Notes: generated by a model from the letters alone, not told the origin. DNA of 64,000 bases from Castellaniella sp. MT123 (GCF_039614765.1 NZ_CP154879.1:434001-498000), one strand, 5' to 3'. Positions 24,574 through 34,060 are shown, counted from the first letter of the stretch. Program-made: numbers and translations.

Positions 24574-27500
24574 GCATGGGTTCCTGCGACACGGCCGGGA
24601 CCAAATAGGTCGGCATGTGTCTTGAAAATGTCGGCCCAGCGGGCGCTGTCCTTGGGGAATCGGACCACATAGTAACCAGCGGCTTCCAGGCAGTTGGTGA
24701 TGGCCTGGTCTTTTGCGGATTGTGCGGCGGCATCATGATGAGGGCCGTCAATGAAAACAGCGGCTTTCCAGTCAGCATAAAAAAAGTCTGCTGATGTTTT
24801 GCAGCGGTCGATAGTGTGTTGCCCTTCATCAGGTTGGCGATAGCCGTGCTGCTGAACGTATTCGAGCCATGCCTGCTCCAGAGAACTCCCTGCAACGCGC
24901 TCAAGCTCGGCCTGCTGTTCGCTGGGGCTACGTCCGAAGGTGCCGACCGAGCTGTGGGAGCGCGTCAGCTGGCACAGAATGTCCAATGCCTTTCCGTCAT
25001 TGTCTGCATCCCTACGGTCGATATGGAGATGGTCGGGCTGGTTGTAGTACGACAGCAGGCACCGGTAGCAGCCTGCCTCACATAGGGGTTGGCCGTCAGC
25101 TTCTCGGTCTTCGGTGAGATGTGCTGCGTCCCAGCGACCATCCTTGGGACTTTGGTAATGCATGATGGAGAGGGCCTCTGTCGCCACAAGCGCCAGAGCC
25201 TCGGGCTCGGTGGCAATGCGGGTCAGCACTCCGGCACCGCCTTCGGCAGATTCATAAAAGAGGATGGAACGGCGTAGGTCTGCTTTGGGCAGGGGTTCAG
25301 CCATCAGTTCACTTTCTTCGAGCTGGTATACGGCTTCCATGCCGCGCTTGAGCGCGTATTGCAGGGTCGCCATGGTCTTGATATCCAGCGCTTCAAGCGG
25401 ACGCACGATAAGAACGTTGCGCCGGTCTTCCACATACGGGACGATGCGCTGGGGCGGTGTCTTGTCTGGGGGCGTATCGGTATCAGGCTCGTCCTCTTCA
25501 TTGGCGCCGCCCATCCAGTGGCCCGTGACCGGATTGATTTTGAACCCAAGCAGACTTTTTTCCTTACGCCGACGCCAACCCAGGTTCATGCGCCAGACCG
25601 TGGCGGACTGCCCGTACTGCAGCTCCAAGACCGGGGTGTCAGCATCCATGAGCAGTGCCCGCATGACATGGAGTTTGCCCTCCTGCTCGCCAAACTGAAT
25701 GGTCGTCTGCATTTCGTAGCCCTGACGCACCCGTTCTTCCTCGTTGGCGCTGATGCGCTCCGCCCGCTTTGTGGACACGTTTTCGATGCGGTAGAGGTTT
25801 TGGACGGCCACAGCCTCGGTCAGCGGTGCATTGCAGGAGACACAGCGGTCGGCATCACGCTGATTGCGGAAATGTCCATAGCCGCATGCTGGGCAGATGC
25901 GCGCCACGTCGGTGGTCAGTTTTGCACCGACGGAGACTTGGTCGTTGGCACCAATCGAGAGCATGGCACGTGTGACGCGATACTGGCTGCCTTCGTGATA
26001 GATGAGGCTATAGGGCCCAAACTCCGAGAGCGCCAGGAAACGCGGGCGTGATAAAAAGTTCTCCCTGCCAATCTTGCCGCGGCGTGCCGGTATGTAGGCC
26101 ATGAGCGGCAGGCGTGGGAAATTGTAGCCAGGCAAGAAACCCTGGCTTGCCAGATAGCGATAGGTATAAAAATCCGAATTGGCCGAGCCGGATTCTTGCA
26201 GCAGCAATGACTGCTGGCGGAATGCTTCGTCGTGGCGCTGCTTGGCGTCGCGGCGCTCTCGTTCGCTGGCGGCTGGGTTGTTCATCACCTTCTGGTTGAT
26301 TTCCATCTGGCGCTTGGTTGCGGAAAACAGGTCGCGCCAGCGGTCTAGTGCGTTATCAAAGGAGGCGAAGGCTTGACTAAAGACCTGCTCTGCAAAGCGC
26401 TCGGAGTACCAGGGGGCTTTCTGGGGCGTCAATTCGCCTTCCAGCATGGTCAGTATTCTCAGGCCTCGTCCGTGAGCACGTTTTTGTGGTGCGTCGGCGT
26501 CCATCTGCTGCCGATAGTCCTCGGTGAGTGCCGCCTCGGGGTCGCTCATGTCCAGCAAGCCGCGCACACTGTTATCGAGCTTCTTGCCTGTTTCCGCAAG
26601 CCAGACGGCATGCAGGTGGCTCTGTATGAGTTCACGGTTTGCGAGGTCAAGCGTGGGCGGATTGACTTGACCATGCACCATGCGCACGGGGTCGCGGAAG
26701 AAATATTGGTCATGCGGTGATTGCGCTGCACAATATGTGATGACCAGGGCCGGTTGGCCCGCTCGGCCCGCTCGGCCGCTACGTTGTGCATAGTTGGCTG
26801 GTGTTGGCGGGACATTGCGCATGTACACCGTGTTCAATGACGCGATGTCTACGCCGAGTTCCATTGTCGGCGAACAAAAGAGCACGGGCAGCCAGTCTAG
26901 CGGCCTGCCAGTTGCTACCAACCAGTCCGCACGGTCTTTTTCGGTAAAGCGGAAACGTGCTTCGCGCTCAAGTCGGTCATCTTGTTCCACCTGAGCTGTG
27001 TGTTCTCGGGCTTCGAAATCAAAGAGGCGGTGAACAGGGTTCGAGAGCAGTCCGGCGATGTTACGGTACAGGCTGCGGAAAAACGAGTTGTCATGCGCAC
27101 CACGACTGCTCTGGCCGTCACCCAGCGTCCAGAGCAGGCTGGTGCCATTCAACTGATAGCCTGTCACACCAAATTCGGTCTCTTCCGATACGACCAAGCC
27201 ATAAGTCTTGGCGGCGTTCAGTAACGCACGAATGATGGCTTCGCACTGCTCGTCCTTGATTTTTCCGGCGTGCGGGTTGTCGCTGCCATCGGCCTCACGC
27301 CAGGTGCTGGCCCTTTTTATCGCTTTGCCCAAATTTGAACGAGGGCTACCAGAGACCAGGTAATCAACATTACGGCGGTCTTCGTCTCGTGGACGTGCGC
27401 TGGTGATGAACCAGTTAGATGGGGCGGGCGTTTCGTCTTCAGTAAATCCCCAGGGTTCACGCAGATTGGCGTAGCTCGAGGTTTTGAGCCGGTCGAGCTC

Positions 27501-29891
27501 GGTGCGGTCAAGATAGCGTGTGGCTAGGCATAGTCCTTGGCGCATCGCATCGAAAAGGGCGATGAGCAGGCGCTTTCTGACGTCGGGAGATGCGCTTTGC
27601 AGCACTGCGGGGATGTCTGCAGGCCAGGATTCCGCGTCAGTAGCGAGGTCGTCGAGGTCCTGATACGCAATACGAAGCAGACCTAGTTGTTCCAGGTTGG
27701 GGTTGTTGAAGCGCCATCCGTGGCGCAGGTCAAAGTACGCCCGATAGCCCAGGATGGTGCGCATGATGTCTTGTACCTGGCGTCGTGCGTTCCCCTTGAT
27801 GTCGGGGTCTTGCATGTATTCGGCACGCACTCCATGGTCATCACGGTCAAAGCCCAGGGCCTTGAAGATGGCATCTGATACCTGGGCCTCGCTAAGGCTG
27901 CCACCTGCCTGGTCAACGGCGGAAAAGAGTGCGGCACGAAGCAACACGACTTGGAGGAAATCGTTAAAGTGGCCAACCTGAAGTGCCGCATCCTGTCGGT
28001 TGTCCGTGAAGCCCAACACCTTTTTGGCTTCTGCTTTCAGTTGCGTGTCGTCTTCATAGAGATAGCGTAGCGCTGAGAGCGTCAACATCGTGGTGGCGGA
28101 GCTGCGCCCTTCGCCTGACAGCCCCATGAGCCTCAGCGACTCCTTGCCCGCCGTGCTGTGCGTCACACCACAACGCAGACAGAATCCGAAGTTGCCAGGC
28201 ACAAACCAGCCAGGCGTACCATCGGCAGCGAGCCGGCCTTCCGTATTGATGCGAATGTGGCGAGGTTGGCGTTTCTTGTAGTTGGACTTGAGCTTCAGGT
28301 CGCCATTGGCGCGTGGTTCAACCCACGTTTCCGGATACAGGTCGAGGGTGTCCTCCCAGATGCCCGTAGTATCCGGCATGAAGTAACCACTTCGGGTGTC
28401 TTCATCATCGTGATTGCGCTCGTCAATGCCGCGAGGGCTGAACGTACGCCCGGTGCTGCCGTTCTCATCCCAGACTGGTGCATACTCTTGCCCGCATTCG
28501 CGACAAAAGTGCAGGGTATACAGGCGTCGGGAGCGGTCGCCTGGTACGAACTGCGCACCTTCGAGGGTCAGATAACGTTTGCCTTCAGGTTCCAGTGTCC
28601 CATACACCTTGCTGCCGCCGGAGATGAATTGGTGCAGTTTGAACGCAAAAAGGCTGCGCCCCCCTTCTTCCACTGGTTTGTCAGTCGTGTGGTACGCGAG
28701 CAGAAGAAAGTCAGCCAATGTCCGGCGTGCCAATTCTTCATCGGTCTGTCCATCGTGGGCTAACTGTCGGGCAGCGGCCTCGAGAGTCATAGGCTGTGCC
28801 CTATGCCATTTGCCCTCATTGCGAGTCAGACCCAGTGTCAGTTCCACCCAGATGGCCAGAGGGTGCCGGGCAAGCTCTGCAAATGTGGCTGAGCGCGGCA
28901 GTTCCTTCTGAACTGCCTGCGTAAGTTCTGGCCGTATGTGTTCTATCAGAAGGTCTTCGGGAGTAACGCGCTGAAGTGTCTCGGTGATGACGTTAGCTGC
29001 CGAGAGGGCCTGGCCAAAGAGCCGACCAGCCACTTCAGCCACCTTGGTGTTTTTTTCTTTTTCACTGCCCTCGGTGGCCATGGTGGCCGAGGTGCCGATG
29101 CATTGCAGCTCATCTGCCAACGCCTCACGTACACGGCGTACCAGCAGAGCCACATCGGCCCCCTGGCGGCCGCGATACGTGTGCAGTTCATCTAGTACTA
29201 GAAAGCGCAGCCCCTTGGCGTGGCGGATGACAGCCTTGTCTTTGTCATCCTGGCGCGTCATCAGGAGCTCGAGCATCATGAAGTTGGTGAGCAGGATGTC
29301 TGGTGGGTTCTTCGCCAGGTACAGGCGTTCTTCCTCACTTTCCTGGCCCGTATAGCGACCGTACGTAACAGGTGGATGGTCGCCATAGTCAGAGAGGAAC
29401 TTGCCAAGCTCCTCCAGTTGGCTATTGGCCAACGCGTTCATGGGATAGATGACGATGGCCCGGGTCCGTTTCTCGGGGTCTGCCATCTTGGCCTTGAGGA
29501 TGGCATCCACCAGCGGGATGAAATAAGCAAGGGACTTGCCCGACCCTGTTCCGGTCGTGAGCACATAGCTTTGACCGTTCTGCGCGAAAGTTATGGCCTC
29601 TTGCTGGTGCTTGAAGAGCTTGAGCGAAACGCCGGGGTTCGTCGCAGTCTTGCCCGCCCGGAAAATCTGCGCACATTCGGTGTGCAGTACGCCTTGAGCA
29701 ACCAAGTCTTCAATTGTGTTGCCAGTCTGAAAGTTCGGGTTGACCTGCACCAATGGGGCAGGCCAGTAGTGGCCCGATTCGTACGCTGCGTCGACGTAGC
29801 GGCGGATGTCAGGCGCATGGATGCGAGTGAAGCTGCGCGTGAACGCTGCGTAGTCAGAGACGAGCTTTGTGCGGAATTCAAAAACGTCCAT
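24570..29891 (-). CDS. Giant DEAD/DEAH helicase with DUF1998 and nuclease-like C-terminus (DruE-like / DrmA-DrmB-like)
   Basis: From the ATG at 29891 (with AGGAAGGACAAAGGAAG upstream) the protein has 1773 residues. An open extension to 29993 lacks a ribosome site. The helicase motifs are TGTGSGKSLAYFIPLVD (about 112-128), LDELHTYRGRQG (about 235-246), GTSATMA, SPTMELGVDI and QRSGRAGRAGQP (about 1040). Cysteine pairs CRECG, CLRCG, CPACG and CVSC suggest zinc knuckles. DUF1998 (MZB) lies near 1570-1625 with ESAEGGAGVL and GCYRCLLSYYNQPDH. The last 100 residues (SLEQAWLEYVQQHGY, SADFFYADWKAAVFIDGPHH) resemble a Vsr/DUF559-type nuclease. DruE of Druantia joins helicase and DUF1998 in one chain; DISARM splits them into DrmA and DrmB. 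It is the first gene of the operon. Confidence 0.85.
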   Translation of the reverse strand: MDVFEFRTKLVSDYAAFTRSFTRIHAPDIRRYVDAAYESGHYWPAPLVQVNPNFQTGNTIEDLVAQGVLHTECAQIFRAGKTATNPGVSLKLFKHQQEAITFAQNGQSYVLTTGTGSGKSLAYFIPLVDAILKAKMADPEKRTRAIVIYPMNALANSQLEELGKFLSDYGDHPPVTYGRYTGQESEEERLYLAKNPPDILLTNFMMLELLMTRQDDKDKAVIRHAKGLRFLVLDELHTYRGRQGADVALLVRRVREALADELQCIGTSATMATEGSEKEKNTKVAEVAGRLFGQALSAANVITETLQRVTPEDLLIEHIRPELTQAVQKELPRSATFAELARHPLAIWVELTLGLTRNEGKWHRAQPMTLEAAARQLAHDGQTDEELARRTLADFLLLAYHTTDKPVEEGGRSLFAFKLHQFISGGSKVYGTLEPEGKRYLTLEGAQFVPGDRSRRLYTLHFCRECGQEYAPVWDENGSTGRTFSPRGIDERNHDDEDTRSGYFMPDTTGIWEDTLDLYPETWVEPRANGDLKLKSNYKKRQPRHIRINTEGRLAADGTPGWFVPGNFGFCLRCGVTHSTAGKESLRLMGLSGEGRSSATTMLTLSALRYLYEDDTQLKAEAKKVLGFTDNRQDAALQVGHFNDFLQVVLLRAALFSAVDQAGGSLSEAQVSDAIFKALGFDRDDHGVRAEYMQDPDIKGNARRQVQDIMRTILGYRAYFDLRHGWRFNNPNLEQLGLLRIAYQDLDDLATDAESWPADIPAVLQSASPDVRKRLLIALFDAMRQGLCLATRYLDRTELDRLKTSSYANLREPWGFTEDETPAPSNWFITSARPRDEDRRNVDYLVSGSPRSNLGKAIKRASTWREADGSDNPHAGKIKDEQCEAIIRALLNAAKTYGLVVSEETEFGVTGYQLNGTSLLWTLGDGQSSRGAHDNSFFRSLYRNIAGLLSNPVHRLFDFEAREHTAQVEQDDRLEREARFRFTEKDRADWLVATGRPLDWLPVLFCSPTMELGVDIASLNTVYMRNVPPTPANYAQRSGRAGRAGQPALVITYCAAQSPHDQYFFRDPVRMVHGQVNPPTLDLANRELIQSHLHAVWLAETGKKLDNSVRGLLDMSDPEAALTEDYRQQMDADAPQKRAHGRGLRILTMLEGELTPQKAPWYSERFAEQVFSQAFASFDNALDRWRDLFSATKRQMEINQKVMNNPAASERERRDAKQRHDEAFRQQSLLLQESGSANSDFYTYRYLASQGFLPGYNFPRLPLMAYIPARRGKIGRENFLSRPRFLALSEFGPYSLIYHEGSQYRVTRAMLSIGANDQVSVGAKLTTDVARICPACGYGHFRNQRDADRCVSCNAPLTEAVAVQNLYRIENVSTKRAERISANEEERVRQGYEMQTTIQFGEQEGKLHVMRALLMDADTPVLELQYGQSATVWRMNLGWRRRKEKSLLGFKINPVTGHWMGGANEEDEPDTDTPPDKTPPQRIVPYVEDRRNVLIVRPLEALDIKTMATLQYALKRGMEAVYQLEESELMAEPLPKADLRRSILFYESAEGGAGVLTRIATEPEALALVATEALSIMHYQSPKDGRWDAAHLTEDREADGQPLCEAGCYRCLLSYYNQPDHLHIDRRDADNDGKALDILCQLTRSHSSVGTFGRSPSEQQAELERVAGSSLEQAWLEYVQQHGYRQPDEGQHTIDRCKTSADFFYADWKAAVFIDGPHHDAAAQSAKDQAITNCLEAAGYYVVRFPKDSARWADIFKTHADLFGPGRVAGTHA

Positions 29892-30269
29892 TCTCTTCCT
29901 TTGTCCTTCCTGTTCACGGCTGAGATTGCTCGGGCGGACACATTCTGTGACGTGTGGCGCTCCCCACGATTCTACCCGCATCGAGAGGGACAACTCACCG
30001 TGGGCGTGAGGGCGGGGCCAGCCGGGTGAGCGCTTGAGGTCAAAAGTCTGTCGCTATACGAAGGGCGAAGACACTCCTTATCCTCCCCATTTTTCGAGCG
30101 AAATCCGATACCTGCATACCCACCATCCTGTAACCAAAAGGGTGGTACGGCTAACGGCCGTGAATCATCTGATAAATCAGATGGTTATGAATCCTGCAGG
30201 TACTTCGTTCCGGCGTCTTTACTTGCTTCGCAGACGCCGCAAAAAGGAGGAAAGGCATACCGGAAGAAA
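29892..30269. promoter_or_regulatory. Divergent promoter region of the island
   Basis: About 380 bases between the defence operon (leftward) and the recombinase-initiator pair (rightward). It contains the palindrome CATCTGAT-AA-ATCAGATG (30166-30183) and the longer-range pair TACCTGCA (30109-30116) and TGCAGGTA (30195-30202), which frame it. No clear -35/-10 pair was picked out. The repeats may be operators shared by both directions. Confidence 0.45.
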
Positions 30270-32198
30270 ATGCTTACCCCTACGTCTCTCACATATGAAT
30301 ATCTGCGCGATGAACAGCGACGCAATGCCCAACTGTCGGTTGTCAGCAAGCAGACGGTCGCCAATCGCTTGACAGCGTTAAATTTATTTTTACGAGCGAA
30401 CCACCTGCATGAACAGGATGTCGTGGGCGAAGAGTTTCGCGCTGGACATGGCGCCGCTATTGAGCCCTTGGTTGCTGAGCTGCGTCGTGAAGGGCGTTCT
30501 GAGCGTTCGATTGGCAATACGCGCTCCGCGCTGATGGCGTTTAAGAAAGCTGTAGTGGTATTCGATACGCAATTGGCGGTTGCTGGTGCTGATATTTCGC
30601 CGTTCCATAAGAGGATTAAAGAGGTTCTGAGTGCATATCCAATCAGGAGAGTTGCCAAGCAGTGTGCGATACCGCCGGATATGTTATTTGGGTGGAGAAA
30701 TGGTAAGTGGCCTCGCATCAGCAGCATATGTCATTTGCGGCGGCTTGAATCTTTTTTTGGCTTGGAGCGTGAGAGCCTGGTGTTTCTGGCTGGTTTCCAG
30801 GATGGTAAACATATTGAGCAGAGAGTGGGGGATGCTGCGACGATTGAGTATCGTGTGGGTCTGGCCCGTCGCAGCAAAGAAAATTACTGGCTTCGCGTGC
30901 CCTGTGACTCTGAATTGGCTGAGCAGTGGCGGGCGTTACTCGAGTATAAGACAGCCGCGGTGCCGTTTTTAGAACGTAGCGGAAACGGTCGTTGGACCCT
31001 TGCTCCGCTTGCCGCAGCTCGTGAAACGAGTGGTAGTTGGTGGGCCTTTCTGGATGGGAGAGAAGTACCATCGGCGAGGATGGGATGGGCACGCGTTGCA
31101 AGCTACCTTGGTTGGCTATCTCTTCCCGCAAAGGAGGGCGGCGGCAATGTGCCAGTTGTAGATGCCCAGACGCTCGCTTGGTTTGCGGTACCTGAGTTCA
31201 TTGAAAAATTTTTGGATTGGATGAAAGCTCGGGCAGGTGGCAAGCATACGGGCACGACACGAGAGTTTTTGGCAATGGTGCGCTGGCTGTGTCGCCCAGG
31301 TGATGGCTATCTTTACCAGATGCCCCATTTGGTTGAGACTTTACCAAGGAGCTACCGTGGACACGATTGGAAGGCTCTTTGTGAACGACAGCACAAATAT
31401 GCCGGCCAGTTGAATCGAATATATCAACCGGAGATGGCGGCGGGTCGTGACCCTTTTGAGCCGATTACTACGCTTGTGAATTCACAAGAACCGATGCAAT
31501 ATATGATGGATATGGTTGCCAGAATGCGTGCCGACAGGCCTATTGGTCGAAGTCTGAGGGCGCAGGCGGTGTGGGCTCGTGATTTATTCGTCGTAGAGCT
31601 TTTGCTATCAAATCCCATTCGCTTGCGGAACCTTGCTTGTTTGCAATGGCATGGAGAAAAGGGCAGTAGAGGTTCGGATAAGGATGGGGTTTTATATCAG
31701 CGCGATGATGGCTCTTGGTGGATATATATTCCTAAGCGTCTGCTGAAAAACCGTGCATCGACGGCTTCAATAAGAGACTATCACGCACCGGTGCATCGGG
31801 CTGTTTGGCCTGACTTGGAACGCTATATATTCAAATTCCGGCCTGTACTGCAGCGTGCGCCGACCAACCTTGTCATCCTTACGCTGAACGGCGGTCGCGC
31901 TGCTACGCGCGCTCGCGAAAATGGGCAGCACGTGCATTTACCATATATGGACATAGGACGGACAGTTTTTCGGCTGACTCGCAAATATTTGTGGAAGTCT
32001 GATGGCATTGGGCCGCACGCCTTCCGCCATATTGTTGCAACGGCGATTCTGAAGGCCCCTGGCGGGGATGTGAAGACTGCAGCTCAGGTCCTGAATGACA
32101 AAGAGACGACTGTCGAGGAGCACTATGCTTGGCTAAGCAGTGGGGATGGCAGCCAGAGGATGGCCGAGCTTTTAAAAGACTCATTCTCGCGACTATAA
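30270..32198 (+). CDS. Divergent tyrosine recombinase, 642 residues
   Basis: The C-terminal 200 residues carry the tyrosine recombinase residues: Arg in LLSNPIRLRNLACLQW (about 448), HAFRHIVATAIL (about 582-593, H-x-x-R) and the Tyr of VEEHYAWLSSGDG (about 618). The first 420 residues are not typical: they begin with a helical region and include AKQCAIPPDMLFGWRNGKWP, which could be a helix-turn-helix. It is nearly twice the length of a phage-type integrase and is not next to the tRNA, so it is unlikely to be the island integrase. The next gene, a TrfA-like initiator, starts six bases after its stop, implying one transcript. A plasmid-resolution or transposition role is possible. Confidence 0.75.
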   Translation: MLTPTSLTYEYLRDEQRRNAQLSVVSKQTVANRLTALNLFLRANHLHEQDVVGEEFRAGHGAAIEPLVAELRREGRSERSIGNTRSALMAFKKAVVVFDTQLAVAGADISPFHKRIKEVLSAYPIRRVAKQCAIPPDMLFGWRNGKWPRISSICHLRRLESFFGLERESLVFLAGFQDGKHIEQRVGDAATIEYRVGLARRSKENYWLRVPCDSELAEQWRALLEYKTAAVPFLERSGNGRWTLAPLAAARETSGSWWAFLDGREVPSARMGWARVASYLGWLSLPAKEGGGNVPVVDAQTLAWFAVPEFIEKFLDWMKARAGGKHTGTTREFLAMVRWLCRPGDGYLYQMPHLVETLPRSYRGHDWKALCERQHKYAGQLNRIYQPEMAAGRDPFEPITTLVNSQEPMQYMMDMVARMRADRPIGRSLRAQAVWARDLFVVELLLSNPIRLRNLACLQWHGEKGSRGSDKDGVLYQRDDGSWWIYIPKRLLKNRASTASIRDYHAPVHRAVWPDLERYIFKFRPVLQRAPTNLVILTLNGGRAATRARENGQHVHLPYMDIGRTVFRLTRKYLWKSDGIGPHAFRHIVATAILKAPGGDVKTAAQVLNDKETTVEEHYAWLSSGDGSQRMAELLKDSFSRL

Positions 32199-32204
32199 AA
32201 TAAG

Positions 32205-33074
32205 ATGACTACACATCTGTCTGTTTGTCAAGATAACTTTAGGGGTTGTGTGCCACATATTCATCTCTTGCCGATGGCCTCGGGTGGTGCTATTTCGCGC
32301 ATCACATCGCACGGGAACGACGTGGAAGACACCTTTCCTGTCGTCCCAGAAGGGTTTTCTATGTTGCCGTCCGAGCTATTGCGTTCCGGGTTCTTTGGGC
32401 TTTCGACGACACTATGTGATGACGATATCTCTGAATCGTACCCAGTCTACGATTGGGAGAGTGTTGACGTTAAATTGCGTGACCAGTGTTTGACCTTGAA
32501 TGGACCTTCGCTGAATCAATACCACAAACGGATTTTGCTTGGGCTGATTTCGCGGGTATCAGGTAAAAAAGTTGATGCTACGGTTGCCATTAATCCAGCG
32601 GAGTTTCTTGAGTTTATAGGGAGGTCACCCTGTTCGAGGAACGTCGCTGCGCTAAAGCGCGCCTTGGTGCATCTTTCTCGTGCGCAAGTGAGCATCAAGC
32701 GGTATGCCTATGACGGTCGAAATCGGTTCACATTTCTTCGCTCTGCATCCATGGAAGAGGGGCGAGTTGAGATTCAGATGTCGCCCGGTTTCGCGGATGT
32801 CTTGCGATGGAGAGGCTCAACCCGTATTCCGCTGTCTTCACATTTGAGAGTGCCTGATGGCGTATCGACTGCGTTGGTAGACTTATTCCGTGCGTGTCGT
32901 ACCCATGTGTATTACATATCCGCACTAGGCCAGGTTTGGCAGCGGGAGCCAGTCCAGTTTGGCCGCGAAATCACACGAACAATGAAGGCGCTTCATGCGG
33001 CAGGACTCCTGGCTTCCTACGACCGACGACGTGGGAAAATTCTGGTTGTGGCAAAGGAACCTTGGCAAGTTTAA
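32205..33074 (+). CDS. TrfA-like replication initiator
   Basis: The 289-residue protein aligns by eye with the TrfA family of IncP plasmids in order: PSELLRSGFFG (about residues 51-61), a segment of the form VKLRDQCLTLNGPSLNQYHK (about 88-107) in place of the TrfA GMQLDQGDLDVWE block, AALKRALVHLSRAQVSIK (about 145-162), VEIQMSPGFADVL, and a second winged-helix ending in DRRRGKILVVAKEPW. Such proteins bind iterons and open plasmid origins. I did not find clear iterons beside it. A start further downstream at MLPSELL is possible. Its presence suggests that the island descends from, or can behave as, a plasmid. Confidence 0.6.
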   Translation: MTTHLSVCQDNFRGCVPHIHLLPMASGGAISRITSHGNDVEDTFPVVPEGFSMLPSELLRSGFFGLSTTLCDDDISESYPVYDWESVDVKLRDQCLTLNGPSLNQYHKRILLGLISRVSGKKVDATVAINPAEFLEFIGRSPCSRNVAALKRALVHLSRAQVSIKRYAYDGRNRFTFLRSASMEEGRVEIQMSPGFADVLRWRGSTRIPLSSHLRVPDGVSTALVDLFRACRTHVYYISALGQVWQREPVQFGREITRTMKALHAAGLLASYDRRRGKILVVAKEPWQV

Positions 33075-33128
33075 AGAAATCTGCATCGACCTAAGCCGGG
33101 CGGCGATGTCGGGCCTCGCTTACCACTC

Positions 33129-33152
33129 AGGTCTTTTTCATTGAAAAGACCT
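33129..33152. terminator. Hairpin after the initiator gene
   Basis: AGGTCTTTT (33129-33137) pairs with AAAAGACCT (33144-33152) around a 6-base loop, 55 bases after the TrfA-like gene and 55 before the antitoxin. It could be a terminator or the operator of the toxin-antitoxin pair. Confidence 0.5.
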
Positions 33153-33206
33153 ATTTATAGTGCTAACATAAGAGCTTCTAATGATGCTTTTGTGAGGACT
33201 TTTCAC

Positions 33207-33455
33207 ATGGCCCACACTGTTCTTGCCGAAACGACGGCTAGCGTCTCTGAGCTCAAACGAAACCCCATGGGCACCGTAGCGGCGGGAGAAGGGTGGCCTG
33301 TGGCCATCCTCAACCGCAACGAGCCCGCGTTTTATTGCGTCCCAGCAAAGGCCTATGAAGCCTTGCTGAACCGCCTGGAAGACCTTGAGCTGAACGCCAT
33401 CGCCAATGCCCGCCAAGGCCAGGCGGAAATCGAGGTCTCCCTGGATGACCTATAG
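33207..33455 (+). CDS. RelB/StbD-type (Phd/YefM superfamily) antitoxin
   Basis: The start ATG at 33207 follows GTGAGGA. The 82-residue product has the Phd/YefM beginning LAETTASVSELKRNPMGTVA and the middle WPVAILNRNEPAFYCVPAKA that are typical of StbD/RelB-like antitoxins, and an acidic end. It would bind the toxin and repress the shared promoter. The toxin start lies 11 bases inside its 3' end. Confidence 0.88.
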   Translation: MAHTVLAETTASVSELKRNPMGTVAAGEGWPVAILNRNEPAFYCVPAKAYEALLNRLEDLELNAIANARQGQAEIEVSLDDL

Positions 33456-33726
33456 GCTGAAGTTCAAAGACGAAGCTTTGAAGGAGTGGCACAAGCTCGA
33501 CAACACGCTGCGCGAACAATTCAAGAAGAAGCTCACGGAACGTGTGCAAGACCCACGCGTGCCCGCTGCCAAGCTGTCTGGCCACGCCGACCGTTACAAA
33601 ATCAAGCTCAGGTCCAGTGGCTACCGGCTGGTCTATGAGGTACGCGATGCGGAGGTCGTCGTGGTCGTCGTCGCCGTTGGCAAGCGTGAACGCAATGCAG
33701 TTTATTCTGCGGCGGACAAGCGCTGA
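33445..33726 (+). CDS. RelE/ParE-family toxin
   Basis: The 93-residue protein MTYRLKFKDEALKEWHKLDN... has the compact RelE fold pattern, with VPAAKLSGHADRYKIKLRSS and YRLVYEVRD followed by a hydrophobic strand and KRERNAVYSAA. RelE-type members cut mRNA on the ribosome. ATG 33445 overlaps the antitoxin stop by 11 bases, the standard coupling. It helps keep the island in the cell. Confidence 0.9.
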   Translation: MTYRLKFKDEALKEWHKLDNTLREQFKKKLTERVQDPRVPAAKLSGHADRYKIKLRSSGYRLVYEVRDAEVVVVVVAVGKRERNAVYSAADKR

Positions 33727-33775
33727 TTCTTCGGAATGAAGCAAGCACTACGTGGGCTTTATTGTTTGCCATAGC

Positions 33776-34060
33776 TCACCAATTTGGACTGGCTGACGGT
33801 TTTGGTGCCTCTGGAGTTGGTGGGTGGCGCAGCACCATTTCGACGCCCAAAAGACTCAGGAGCATCAATAATCTGTCTGCACTGACTTTTTGCGCATTGC
33901 GTTCTAATGCCGAAAGCGTCTGCTGAGTGACCCCCAATCGCTTTGCGACCTCAGTTTGAGTCAGGCCCGCTTGCTTTCGAAAGGCTTGAAGCAACAGTGG
34001 GAGGTGCTGTGCAGTACGAACTGTGAATTCTGGCATACAAAATTTAGGCTGTATTTTCAT
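33776..34060 (-). CDS. HipB-like XRE-family regulator
   Basis: The helix-turn-helix QAGLTQTEVAKRLGVTQQTL and SALERNAQKVSADRLLMLLS are of the XRE/HipB type. No hipA kinase gene follows on either side, so it is either an orphan regulator or the remnant of a toxin-antitoxin pair. Starts at 34060 (MKIQPKF), 34036 (MPEFTV) and a TTG at 34093 are open and none has a strong ribosome site. The Pro-rich tail (PPTPEAPKPSASPNW) is not part of the fold. Confidence 0.75.
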   Translation of the reverse strand: MKIQPKFCMPEFTVRTAQHLPLLLQAFRKQAGLTQTEVAKRLGVTQQTLSALERNAQKVSADRLLMLLSLLGVEMVLRHPPTPEAPKPSASPNW

